Source of the DNA: Anaerobacillus sp.
GTDB taxonomy: Bacteria > Bacillota > Bacilli > Bacillales > Anaerobacillaceae
Reading direction: 5' to 3'
Length of the DNA: 9,991 nt
Assembly: GCA_007118195.1 (NCBI GenBank)
Contig: SKSA01000215.1
Span: 1-9,991 of the forward strand
This document shows positions 1 to 7,077 of the stretch, piece by piece. The notes under the pieces are model-generated. The model did no database searches. It was given only the letters and a program-made list of their open reading frames with translations, and was not told the origin of the DNA. The translations under genes were made by a program, and so were the position numbers. Positions within the stretch are counted from its first letter, which is position 1, and every line of letters starts with the position of its first letter.

Positions 1-42
1 CTCAAGACTCAAAACTCAAAACTGAAAAAAGAAGGTGTTATC

Positions 43-1179
43 TTGAGTTATTTATTCCCAACGTATAATAAATGGCCAGTGAAAGTAAAAGAAGCCAGTG
101 GCACTACGATTGTTGATGACCAAGGGAAAAAATATTTAGATTTTGTTGCTGGGATTGCAGTTTGTAACTTAGGTCATTGTCACCCAACAGTTAACGAAGC
201 AATTAAAAACCAATTAAATAAAGTGAGTCACGTTTCGAACCTTTTTCACATTGAAGGCCAAGAAGAGGTAGCAAGTCTTTTAGTCTCACACTCTAGTGGC
301 GATGCTGTATTTTTTTGTAATAGTGGAACTGAAGCGAATGAAGCAGCTATTAAACTCGTAAGGAAGGCAACAGGGAAAAAGAAGATTATTACTTTTTATC
401 AGTCTTTCCATGGGAGGACGCTAGGGAGCCTTTCAGCTACAGGACAAGAGAAAATACATGAAGGTTTTACACCTTTATTACAAGGTTTTACGTATCTACC
501 ATATAATAATTCGGAAGCATTAACTGAAGCTGTCGACAGTGATGTAGCTGCAATTTTCCTCGAAGTTATTCAAGGAGAAGGTGGCGTTCATGAAGCAACT
601 GACGAATTCATTGAAACAATTAATTATTTGAAAGAGAAGTACAACTTGTTAGTGGTGGTTGATGAAGTACAGACTGGGATTGGTAGAACCGGCAAGGCAT
701 TTGGCTACCAGCATTATAACTTATCACCTGATATTATTACAGTTGCCAAAGGATTAGGAAATGGTTTTCCTGTCGGAGGCTTAATAGGGAAGCAACATCT
801 TATTGAAGCTTTTGGACCAGGAAGTCATGGTTCGACATTTGGAGGTAATCCTTTAGCGATGGCAGCCGCGTATTCAACGGTAGATACTATTTTTCAAGAA
901 AGTTTTTTAAAAGATGTTGAAGAAAAAAGCGGTTATTTCATTGAAAATTTAAAGGATGCATTAGAAACTAGTAAGGTTGTAAAACAAATACGAGGAAAAG
1001 GATTAATGATCGGAATTGAGTGTCACCAAGATGTAAGTTCATTCATATCCTCATTAAGAGAAAAAGGTTTATTAGTCCTGAATGCAGGATCTAATGTATT
1101 AAGACTCTTGCCTCCATTAACGGTTACTTATGAGGAGATAGATCAAGCTTTAACGATGCTTAAAAATGAGTTAATGTAA
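43..1179 (+). CDS. argD: Acetylornithine aminotransferase (ArgD)
   Basis: PLP-dependent class III aminotransferase that converts N-acetylglutamate 5-semialdehyde and glutamate to N-acetylornithine and 2-oxoglutarate, in the cytoplasm. The 378 residues are slightly short of the usual 385-400 but contain the full fold. NSGTEANE (93-100) is the PLP phosphate-binding loop, SFHGRT is at 121-126, D207 in VVDEVQTGIGRTG contacts the pyridine nitrogen, K236 in TVAKGLGNGFPVGG is the expected Schiff-base lysine, and STFGGNP is at 264-270. The TTG start follows GAAGGTG (31-37) with 5 nt spacing, and no in-frame ATG near the N-terminus would keep the conserved LFPTYNKWP segment. The downstream carA-carB-argF order matches the Bacillus arginine cluster, so argC, argJ and argB are expected upstream. 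An ornithine/acetylornithine aminotransferase with other specificity is possible on sequence alone, but the context favours ArgD. Confidence 0.95.
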   Translation: MSYLFPTYNKWPVKVKEASGTTIVDDQGKKYLDFVAGIAVCNLGHCHPTVNEAIKNQLNKVSHVSNLFHIEGQEEVASLLVSHSSGDAVFFCNSGTEANEAAIKLVRKATGKKKIITFYQSFHGRTLGSLSATGQEKIHEGFTPLLQGFTYLPYNNSEALTEAVDSDVAAIFLEVIQGEGGVHEATDEFIETINYLKEKYNLLVVVDEVQTGIGRTGKAFGYQHYNLSPDIITVAKGLGNGFPVGGLIGKQHLIEAFGPGSHGSTFGGNPLAMAAAYSTVDTIFQESFLKDVEEKSGYFIENLKDALETSKVVKQIRGKGLMIGIECHQDVSSFISSLREKGLLVLNAGSNVLRLLPPLTVTYEEIDQALTMLKNELM

Positions 1180-1198
1180 GTAATTTTTTTTAAAGCTA

Positions 1199-1236
1199 AT
1201 TGAATAAAAATTCAATATTAATAATTATTATTCGTT
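1199..1236 (+). promoter_or_regulatory. Tandem ARG boxes (ArgR/AhrC operator) upstream of carA
   Basis: Positions 1199-1216 read ATTGAATAAAAATTCAAT, which matches both half-sites of the ARG box consensus (TGAAT-N4-ATTCA) exactly. Two bases further on, 1219-1236 is a weaker box (ATAAT-N4-ATTCG, 7 of 10 half-site positions). Paired boxes 2-3 bp apart are the usual target of hexameric ArgR/AhrC, which represses biosynthesis when arginine is bound. A possible promoter (-35 TTCGTT at 1231-1236, -10 TATATT at 1254-1259, 17-bp spacer) would have its -35 overlapped by the second box, which would explain repression. The box is seen directly; the promoter assignment is inference. Confidence 0.85.
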
Positions 1237-1266
1237 CATATATTTTAAGAAAGTATATTTTTGAAC
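1231..1266 (+). promoter_or_regulatory. Possible SigA promoter for carAB-argF
   Basis: The -10 TATATT (1254-1259) is good. The -35 TTCGTT (1231-1236) is poor, at 17-bp spacing, so start would be near 1266. Its value comes mostly from overlap with the second ARG box and from the 139-bp gap after argD, unusually long for genes otherwise tightly packed. The gap contains no clear intrinsic terminator for argD, so read-through from the upstream arg promoter is also likely. Confidence 0.4.
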
Positions 1267-1318
1267 TTAGAAAATGGTGAGTAAGTAGCTTACGATTTTT
1301 TAAAGAGGAGGAATACAT

Positions 1319-2398
1319 GTGAAAGGTTATTTAGTTTTATCGACTGGGGAGATTTTTGAAGGGGAATTATTAGGTAGTAAAGAGGAAGTATACGGTGAAG
1401 TTGTATTTTTTACAGGGATGTCAGGTTACGAAGAGGTAATGACAGATCCGTCATTTAAAGGCCAAATCGTCGTTTTCACATATCCGCTAATCGGTAATTA
1501 CGGTATCAATGGGATTGATCAAGAGAGTGTTGCTCCTCAAGCTTCAGCGTTAATTATGCAAGGTTGTAGAAATGAAGGATTTCATTATGAATCGGTAGAT
1601 TCTTTAAAGGATTATGCAGAAAAAACGTCGCTTCCTATTCTTGTTGGTGTAGATACGAGAGCAGTTGTAAAACGAATTAGAGAGTTAGGTGATATGGGAG
1701 CCATTATCACTACTAATATAGATTCAGTCGATTTTTCCACTAAGCCAGTCATTGGGACTAGAAATCTTGTTGAAGCAGTATCAACAACTAAAATCGAGAC
1801 CTTTGGTAAGGGGGATTATCATGTTGTAATGATTGATTTTGGCTATAAAAAATCGATCTTAACATCTCTTTTAGCATTAGATTGTAAAGTAACGGTTGTA
1901 CCGTATAATACGGACGTAAATACGATTGCCGAATTAAATCCAGATGGATTATTTTTATCTAACGGTCCAGGAAATCCAAAAAAACTTACTCATCTGCTTG
2001 GCCAAATTAAGAAGTTAGCGACGACGTACCCGACGATGGGGATTTGTTTAGGCCATCAATTATTAGCTCTTGCTTTTGGTGGAGATACTGAAAAGCTTCG
2101 ATTCGGACATAGAGGAGCTAATCAACCAGTACAAGATTTATTAACGAAAAAAGTGTATATAACGTCTCAAAACCATAGTTATGTAGTGAAAGATGGTAGT
2201 TTAGCTCAAACTGGATTTTCAACCCGTTACATCAATATAAATGATCAATCAATCGAAGGGATGTCACATCTTCACTATCCGATCACTTCGGTACAATTTC
2301 ACCCAGAGGCACATCCAGGTCCATCTGATTCTGAAGAGATATTTCAGAACTTTTTAACTGATATGAGTAGCAAGAGGAGAGAGAAAATTTATGCCTAA
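1319..2398 (+). CDS. carA: Carbamoyl-phosphate synthetase small (glutaminase) subunit, arginine pathway
   Basis: Glutamine amidotransferase subunit. It hydrolyses glutamine and channels ammonia to CarB for carbamoyl-phosphate synthesis. The N-terminal CPSase small-chain domain covers about residues 1-140 (FTGMSGYEEVMTDPS at 32-46) and a class I glutaminase domain covers about 168-350. SNGPGNP is at 214-220, C243 in GICLGHQ is the nucleophile, and H328 and E330 in QFHPE complete the triad, so the subunit looks active. At 359 residues it is of normal length. The GTG start is set by GAGGAGG (1305-1311), 7 nt upstream; an overlapping ATG at 1317 is out of frame and meets TGA at once. It overlaps carB by 8 bp, consistent with coupled 1:1 translation. 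Bacilli usually have a second, pyrimidine-regulated enzyme (PyrAA/PyrAB); the argD/argF context makes this the arginine-specific one. Confidence 0.95.
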   Translation: MKGYLVLSTGEIFEGELLGSKEEVYGEVVFFTGMSGYEEVMTDPSFKGQIVVFTYPLIGNYGINGIDQESVAPQASALIMQGCRNEGFHYESVDSLKDYAEKTSLPILVGVDTRAVVKRIRELGDMGAIITTNIDSVDFSTKPVIGTRNLVEAVSTTKIETFGKGDYHVVMIDFGYKKSILTSLLALDCKVTVVPYNTDVNTIAELNPDGLFLSNGPGNPKKLTHLLGQIKKLATTYPTMGICLGHQLLALAFGGDTEKLRFGHRGANQPVQDLLTKKVYITSQNHSYVVKDGSLAQTGFSTRYININDQSIEGMSHLHYPITSVQFHPEAHPGPSDSEEIFQNFLTDMSSKRREKIYA

Positions 2399-5300
2399 AC
2401 GTCAAGATATAAAGAAAATTTTAGTGATTGGCTCAGGACCGATCGTTATCGGGCAAGCTGCTGAGTTTGATTATGCAGGAACGCAAGCTTGTCTCGCTTT
2501 AAAGGAGGAGGGTTGTAAAGTAATCCTCATTAACAATAATCCTGCCACGGTTATGACCGATAAGGCATGTGCTGATGTCGTTTATTTTGAACCGTTGACA
2601 GTAGAAAGTGTCGAAAAAGTCATTCAAAAAGAGTCACCTGATGGAATTTTAGCAACTTTAGGTGGGCAGACAGGATTGAATTTAGCGTTATCGCTTCATA
2701 AACAAGGTATATTCGAAAAGTACGGTGTCCCGCTACTTGGAACTCCTATTGAATCGATTATGAAAGGCGAAGACCGTGAGGAGTTTCGGGCTTTGATGCA
2801 CGAATTAGAGGAGCCGGTACCAGAAAGTGAGATTGTTGAAACCATTGATTCAGCCGTTGAATTTGCTGAAAAAGTCGGTTACCCAATAATTATTCGTCCT
2901 GCTTATACGTTAGGAGGAGCCGGTGGAGGTATTGTTGGCGATTTAGAGTCGCTCAAAAAAATTGTCAAAGGTGGATTAAATGCAAGTCCGATTAATCAAT
3001 GTTTGATCGAAAAAAGTATTGCTGGTTTTAAAGAAATTGAATATGAGGTTATGAGAGACGCGAATGATACTTGTATTACTGTATGTAATATGGAAAACAT
3101 TGATCCGGTTGGTATTCATACAGGTGATTCAATTGTAGTCGCTCCGTCTCAAACGTTAACAGACGTTGAATACCAAATGCTACGTTCTGTTTCGGTTAAA
3201 ATTATTCGAGCGTTAGGAATTGTTGGTGGATGTAATATACAGTTTGCACTTGATCCGTATAGTAAAAATTATTATTTGATTGAAGTGAATCCCCGTGTGA
3301 GTAGATCTAGTGCGTTAGCATCGAAAGCAACTGGTTACCCAATTGCACGAATTGCCGCAAAATTAAGTCTTGGTTATCATTTACATGAGCTACAAAATCC
3401 AGTAACTAGGCATACGTACGCAAGTTTCGAGCCTGCTTTAGATTATTGTGTCGTCAAGTTTCCACGTTGGCCATTCGATAAATTCCCTCAAGCAAATCGC
3501 AAGCTTGGTACACAGATGAAGGCGACTGGTGAAGTAATGGCGATTGAAAGAAATTTAGAATCGGCTTTTCAAAAGGCTGTCCGATCTTTAGACATTAAAG
3601 GTATTTTAGGACTTGAAATGGAAAGAGTTCAAAAGTTTTCTTTAATACAGCTATGGGAAAGTGTCAATGAGGCTGATGATCTGCGCTTTTTTGCTATTTT
3701 AGAATTATTACGTCGTAACGTAACGATAGATGAGATACATGAAGCGACGCAAATCAATTATTTTTATTTGAAAAGTTGGAAGTTTTTAATTGATATGGAG
3801 TGTGAAGTTAAGCAACTTTCTTTGTCAACTGTATCAAAAGAGAAGCTTGAGCAGCTTAAAGTTAGCGGCTTTTCTGATGAATGGTTAGCAAGTGTTTGGA
3901 AAGTAACGTTAGATGAAATCCGTAAAAAACGTCATGAGTTTAATATAGTGCCTTCTTATAAAATGGTTGATACTTGTGCGGCCGAATTCGTAGCTAAAAC
4001 AGCTTATTATTACTCTAGCTGGAATGGCGAACAAGATGTTGATACAGAAAGTAGTAAGAAAAAAATTATTATAATCGGTTCTGGACCAATTCGAATCGGT
4101 CAAGGAATTGAATTTGATTATTGCTCAGTGCATGGAGTTCTAGCTTTAAAGAATGAAAACTATGAAGCGATTTTAATAAATAATAATCCTGAAACTGTTA
4201 GTACAGATTATGAGATTGCTGACCGACTTTATTTTGAACCGATAACAACGGAAGATGTACTAAACATTATTGAACTAGAAAAGCCAGACGGAGTGATCGT
4301 TCAGCTAGGTGGACAAACGGCTATTTCATTAGTGAAAAGCTTAGAAGAAGCTGGTGTTCCGTTACTCGGAACGAACCATCATACGATAGATAAACTGGAA
4401 GATCGAGATCTTTTTTACCAGTTTATGAAGGAGGTAAATGTTCCTCATATTCCGGGAGTGACAGCTTATGATGAGATTGGTTTATTGACAATGGCTGATA
4501 AAATTGGATATCCAGTATTGATCAGACCGTCCTATGTCATCGGTGGTCAAGGAATGATGACTTTCTATGATCGTGAAGAAATGGTTGAATATATTAACAA
4601 TGGTTTCAATCAAGTCAAGTTTCCTATTTTACTTGATGCCTACTATCCGGGTACAGAGTTAGAGGTCGATGCTTTAACGGATGGAGAAGATATAGTTATT
4701 CCAGGAATGTTTGAGCATATTGAAAAGGCCGGTGTTCATTCAGGAGATAGCATTTCGGTTATTCCGCCAATTAATATTAAAACAGCTCATAAAGAAACGA
4801 TTATTGATTATACAAAGCGAATAGCTAAAGGGATGGATTTTAAAGGAGTCTTTAATATTCAATTTGTGTTATACAAAGAAGAGGTTTTTGTCCTTGAAGT
4901 AAATCCGCGGGCTTCGAGAACGGTTCCTATACTGAGTAAAGTAACAGGAATGAATATGATTGCCTTAACGACTAAGCTTCTTTTGAACGAAAAACTAAAA
5001 GACCTGGTTGATACTGTAGGTTATCAATTAGAACCGTCGTATTACACTGTAAAGGCTCCTGTATTTTCACATTCTAAGTTGCCAGACCTTGATCCTAAAT
5101 TAGAAGCAGAAATGAAATCAACCGGGGAGTTAATTTCAATTAGTCATAATATTGACGAAGCTTTTTATAAGGCATTCGTATGGGGGGAACGTGATATCCC
5201 AGAACTGTTCAAGAAAAAAGGAAGTATTTATTGCGAAGTAGACGAGACGGAAAAGGCATTATTTGTTCCGTTAAAAGAAAAATTAGAAGAGTTACAGTAT

Positions 5301-5567
5301 GAAGTGATCGAAGCCGATACAGTTTCTTTTCAACATTGGGTAGAAGACGAGAATGGCGTTTGTTATTTAAGTATAAATTGTAATGATTCACAATCGAAGT
5401 GGAACAGAAAAGAAGCATTAAAGAATCGTAAACCGGTGATCACAGAGCTATCAACGTTCGCTCGTATCGTAACAAGTTTGAATTCAGTAGAAAATAATGT
5501 ACAAAGTATTGACTATTGGCTAGGTAACTATGAAAAGGATAAACGAAATTTGAAGCAAACCATTTAA
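2391..5567 (+). CDS. carB: Carbamoyl-phosphate synthetase large subunit, arginine pathway
   Basis: Synthetase subunit. It uses two ATP, bicarbonate and ammonia from CarA to form carbamoyl phosphate. The 1058 residues show the classic internal duplication. Carboxyphosphate half, about 1-400: GSGPIVIGQAAEFDYAGTQ at 14-32, LINNNPATVMTD at 46-57, GGQTGLN at 91-97, ATP-grasp EVNPRVSRSSALASK at 298-312. Carbamoyl-phosphate half, about 555-935: GSGPIRIGQGIEFDYCSVH at 563-581, INNNPETVSTDY at 596-607, GGQTAIS at 640-646, EVNPRASRTVP at 836-846. A helical oligomerisation region lies between. The C-terminal regulatory part (about 940-1058) is poorly conserved and I see no clear UMP-binding signature, as expected for an arginine-specific enzyme, though this is inference. 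The ATG start lies inside the end of carA, with the purine-rich AGAGGAGAGAG at 2373-2383. Confidence 0.96.
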   Translation: MPKRQDIKKILVIGSGPIVIGQAAEFDYAGTQACLALKEEGCKVILINNNPATVMTDKACADVVYFEPLTVESVEKVIQKESPDGILATLGGQTGLNLALSLHKQGIFEKYGVPLLGTPIESIMKGEDREEFRALMHELEEPVPESEIVETIDSAVEFAEKVGYPIIIRPAYTLGGAGGGIVGDLESLKKIVKGGLNASPINQCLIEKSIAGFKEIEYEVMRDANDTCITVCNMENIDPVGIHTGDSIVVAPSQTLTDVEYQMLRSVSVKIIRALGIVGGCNIQFALDPYSKNYYLIEVNPRVSRSSALASKATGYPIARIAAKLSLGYHLHELQNPVTRHTYASFEPALDYCVVKFPRWPFDKFPQANRKLGTQMKATGEVMAIERNLESAFQKAVRSLDIKGILGLEMERVQKFSLIQLWESVNEADDLRFFAILELLRRNVTIDEIHEATQINYFYLKSWKFLIDMECEVKQLSLSTVSKEKLEQLKVSGFSDEWLASVWKVTLDEIRKKRHEFNIVPSYKMVDTCAAEFVAKTAYYYSSWNGEQDVDTESSKKKIIIIGSGPIRIGQGIEFDYCSVHGVLALKNENYEAILINNNPETVSTDYEIADRLYFEPITTEDVLNIIELEKPDGVIVQLGGQTAISLVKSLEEAGVPLLGTNHHTIDKLEDRDLFYQFMKEVNVPHIPGVTAYDEIGLLTMADKIGYPVLIRPSYVIGGQGMMTFYDREEMVEYINNGFNQVKFPILLDAYYPGTELEVDALTDGEDIVIPGMFEHIEKAGVHSGDSISVIPPINIKTAHKETIIDYTKRIAKGMDFKGVFNIQFVLYKEEVFVLEVNPRASRTVPILSKVTGMNMIALTTKLLLNEKLKDLVDTVGYQLEPSYYTVKAPVFSHSKLPDLDPKLEAEMKSTGELISISHNIDEAFYKAFVWGERDIPELFKKKGSIYCEVDETEKALFVPLKEKLEELQYEVIEADTVSFQHWVEDENGVCYLSINCNDSQSKWNRKEALKNRKPVITELSTFARIVTSLNSVENNVQSIDYWLGNYEKDKRNLKQTI

Positions 5568-5576
5568 ATAAACGTT

Positions 5577-5590
5577 AAAAAGGATGTGAT
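5577..5590 (+). promoter_or_regulatory. Extended Shine-Dalgarno that fixes the argF start
   Basis: The stretch AAAAAGGATGTGAT is complementary to the Bacillus 16S rRNA 3' end along almost its whole length, with one mismatch in AAGGAGGTGAT. It ends 4 nt before the TTG at 5595. The in-frame GTG at 5586 lies inside this Shine-Dalgarno and is therefore unlikely to be the initiator. Confidence 0.7.
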
Positions 5591-5594
5591 ATTC

Positions 5595-6566
5595 TTGACA
5601 GCATCATCTGTATCAGAGTCAGGATTAAATTTTAAAAAATATAAAGGGATGAATTTTCTTACACTATTAGACTATTCATCTGAACAAATAAATGAGCTAC
5701 TAGATTTCTCGATACTTTTAAAGAAGTATCAAAAAGAAGGGGTTCCGCACACTTTTTTAGCAGGGAAAACGTTAGCGATGATATTTGAAAAGTCTTCTAC
5801 AAGAACACGAGTTTCTTTTGAAGTAGGAATGACTCAATTAGGAGGGTCAGCTTTATTTTTAAGCTCTAAAGATTCTCAACTAGGAAGAGGAGAGCCGATT
5901 TCAGATACCGCTCAAGTATTATCAAGATATGTCGATGGAATTATGATTCGAACTCACGGACATGAAATCATTGAGGAACTAGCTAAACATTCGACGGTCC
6001 CTGTAGTAAATGCATTAACTGATGAATTTCACCCTTGTCAAGCTTTAGCGGATATTATGACCATTTATGAAGTAAAAGGGACATTTAAAGACGTAAAAAC
6101 TGTGTATGTTGGGGATGGGAACAATGTAGCTCACTCATTATTAATCGCTTGTGCAAAAGTAGGCATGGATGTTGCGATTGCAACACCTAAAGGTTATGAA
6201 CCAAAGCAGTGGATAGTTAATGAAATTGAAGCTATTTGTCAAGAAAATGGAGCAACATTCCAATTAACCAATGATCCAGTTGAGGCAGTGAATGGGGCTG
6301 ATGTTTTATATACAGATGTATGGACGAGTATGGGGTACGAAGAAGAGACTGTGCACCGATTAGAGGTCTTCAAACCTTTTCAAGTGAATAAAACGTTAGT
6401 GCAATATGCAAAAGACGACTATATGTTTCTTCATTGTTTACCAGCCCATCGAGAAGAAGAAGTAACAGCGGATATTATCGATGGACCACATTCATATATA
6501 TTTGATCAAGCAGAAAATCGCTTACACGTACAAAAGGCAATACTAGCTGCGTTAATGAGTAATTAA
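5595..6566 (+). CDS. argF: Ornithine carbamoyltransferase (anabolic)
   Basis: Transfers the carbamoyl group from carbamoyl phosphate to ornithine, giving citrulline and phosphate; cytoplasmic, trimeric in the family. With the TTG start at 5595 the protein has 323 residues, a normal size. Motifs counted from that start: STRTR at 68-72 (carbamoyl-phosphate binding), DSQLGRGEP at 93-101, FHPCQALAD around H146-C148 (binding and catalysis), DVWTSMG at 241-247 (ornithine SMG loop) and HCLPAHR at 280-286. All key residues are present. An internal ATG at 5649 would remove about 18 residues and has no properly spaced ribosome binding site. It follows carB by 27 nt and is the last gene of the arginine cluster, so the product of CarAB is used directly. 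A catabolic (ArcB) role is unlikely given the operon. Confidence 0.95.
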   Translation: MTASSVSESGLNFKKYKGMNFLTLLDYSSEQINELLDFSILLKKYQKEGVPHTFLAGKTLAMIFEKSSTRTRVSFEVGMTQLGGSALFLSSKDSQLGRGEPISDTAQVLSRYVDGIMIRTHGHEIIEELAKHSTVPVVNALTDEFHPCQALADIMTIYEVKGTFKDVKTVYVGDGNNVAHSLLIACAKVGMDVAIATPKGYEPKQWIVNEIEAICQENGATFQLTNDPVEAVNGADVLYTDVWTSMGYEEETVHRLEVFKPFQVNKTLVQYAKDDYMFLHCLPAHREEEVTADIIDGPHSYIFDQAENRLHVQKAILAALMSN

Positions 6567-6598
6567 GTAAGTGAATTTCTTAATACGGAATAAATAAG

Positions 6599-6655
6599 CA
6601 CATTAAGCTGCATCTAGTTAAGATTGGGTTAACTAGATGCAGTATCTTAGTGTTT
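6599..6655 (+). terminator. Hairpin terminator closing the arginine cluster
   Basis: A perfect 14-bp stem, CTGCATCTAGTTAA (6608-6621) with its complement at 6629-6642, encloses the 7-nt loop GATTGGG. TAAG/CTTA and CAC/GTG extend it outward (6599-6607 with 6646-6652) with small bulges. It is followed by TTTAAT, a weak U-tract. It lies 32 bp after the argF stop. The hairpin is unambiguous; the termination efficiency is uncertain because of the poor T-run. Confidence 0.75.
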
Positions 6656-6730
6656 AATCAGCGCTATGAATTTCATTAAAGTAGTTGAAAATACAGTTCA
6701 CAAAGTATTCATAAATTTTAAATGGGGGTT

Positions 6731-6780
6731 TGTGATGTTAGTCACAGAAATGTATTCATACAATGGCTAAAATAAAATAT
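6731..6780 (+). promoter_or_regulatory. Class II CRP/FNR-type promoter facing a gene-free region
   Basis: A perfect TGTGA-TGTTAG-TCACA palindrome occupies 6731-6746 (centre 6738.5). The hexamer TAAAAT begins at 6768, which predicts start near 6780 and places the site at -41.5, where Crp/Fnr activators contact RNA polymerase (class II). Both other sites in the window have the same 29.5-bp distance from centre to -10. No gene with a credible ribosome binding site follows before the terminator at 7036. Confidence 0.75.
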
Positions 6781-6908
6781 GCAAGAAACAGTTTAACAAG
6801 ACGTGAGGACGCTAAAATACTTATTTTAATATTCGCCCAAAATATGAAATAAGTTCATTCATCGCTCTTAATAAACTGACATACTAAAGAAAATAAGTAG
6901 ATAGAAAA

Positions 6909-6924
6909 GATTGGTTAACCAATC
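6909..6924. repeat. Perfect 16-nt palindrome
   Basis: GATTGGTTAACCAATC is perfectly self-complementary. It could be an operator for an unidentified dimeric repressor or a kissing/dimerisation element in the candidate RNA. The spacing does not fit the FadR-type GntR consensus well, and no matching regulator is encoded in the window. Confidence 0.6.
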
Positions 6925-7035
6925 AAATGTTGCCAAATAACAATGTTATTATGGACCCAAAACCAAATAACATGTAAATGCATGAAATGATTCTTTTGTT
7001 CATTTGACCCCCAAAACTTATGGACATAAACAAGC

Positions 7036-7070
7036 AAAACTATCAAAGATGATTTTGATAGTTTTTTTCT
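7036..7070 (+). terminator. Intrinsic terminator of the candidate RNA
   Basis: The stem AAAACTATCAAA (7036-7047) pairs with TTTGATAGTTTT (7054-7065), with the 6-nt loop GATGAT (7048-7053). The downstream arm merges into seven T (7062-7068), so it is a strong + strand terminator. On the - strand the same hairpin is followed by only a short T-run, so it may also end the convergent regulator transcript, less efficiently. Confidence 0.85.
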
Positions 7071-7077
7071 TTCTCTT

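Larger units (their letters stand above)
6780..7070 (+). ncRNA. Candidate CRP/FNR-controlled small RNA
   Basis: Predicted transcript of about 290 nt from the promoter above to the intrinsic terminator at 7036-7070. In all + frames I find only very short ORFs without a Shine-Dalgarno, the longest inside the transcript being 16 codons at 6927-6977. A 29-codon ORF at 6763-6852 starts before the predicted transcript start. The stretch contains the 16-nt palindrome GATTGGTTAACCAATC (6909-6924), a 10-bp direct repeat CCAAATAACA (6933 and 6963) and CA-rich single-stranded segments. It converges on the regulator gene without overlapping its coding part. No known RNA family is recognised; a decayed gene remnant is the main alternative. 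Confidence 0.5.

Noticed and set aside
1..25. Possible C-terminal tail of argB ending at TGA 23-25
   Set aside because: argB is expected here and this is the only frame with a stop, but just seven codons are visible and the sequence is a low-complexity ACTCAAA repeat, so nothing supports it directly.
3909..4103. 64-codon ORF antisense to carB
   Set aside because: Shadow of a strongly conserved coding region; no supporting start signals.
5209..5418. 69-codon ORF antisense to the 3' part of carB
   Set aside because: Shadow frame in coding sequence with no family resemblance.
6763..6852. 29-codon ORF (MAKIKYARNS...)
   Set aside because: No Shine-Dalgarno, and its ATG lies upstream of the transcript start predicted from the CRP/FNR promoter.
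6927..6977. 16-codon ORF (MLPNNNVIMD...) inside the candidate RNA
   Set aside because: No ribosome binding site; its length is expected by chance.
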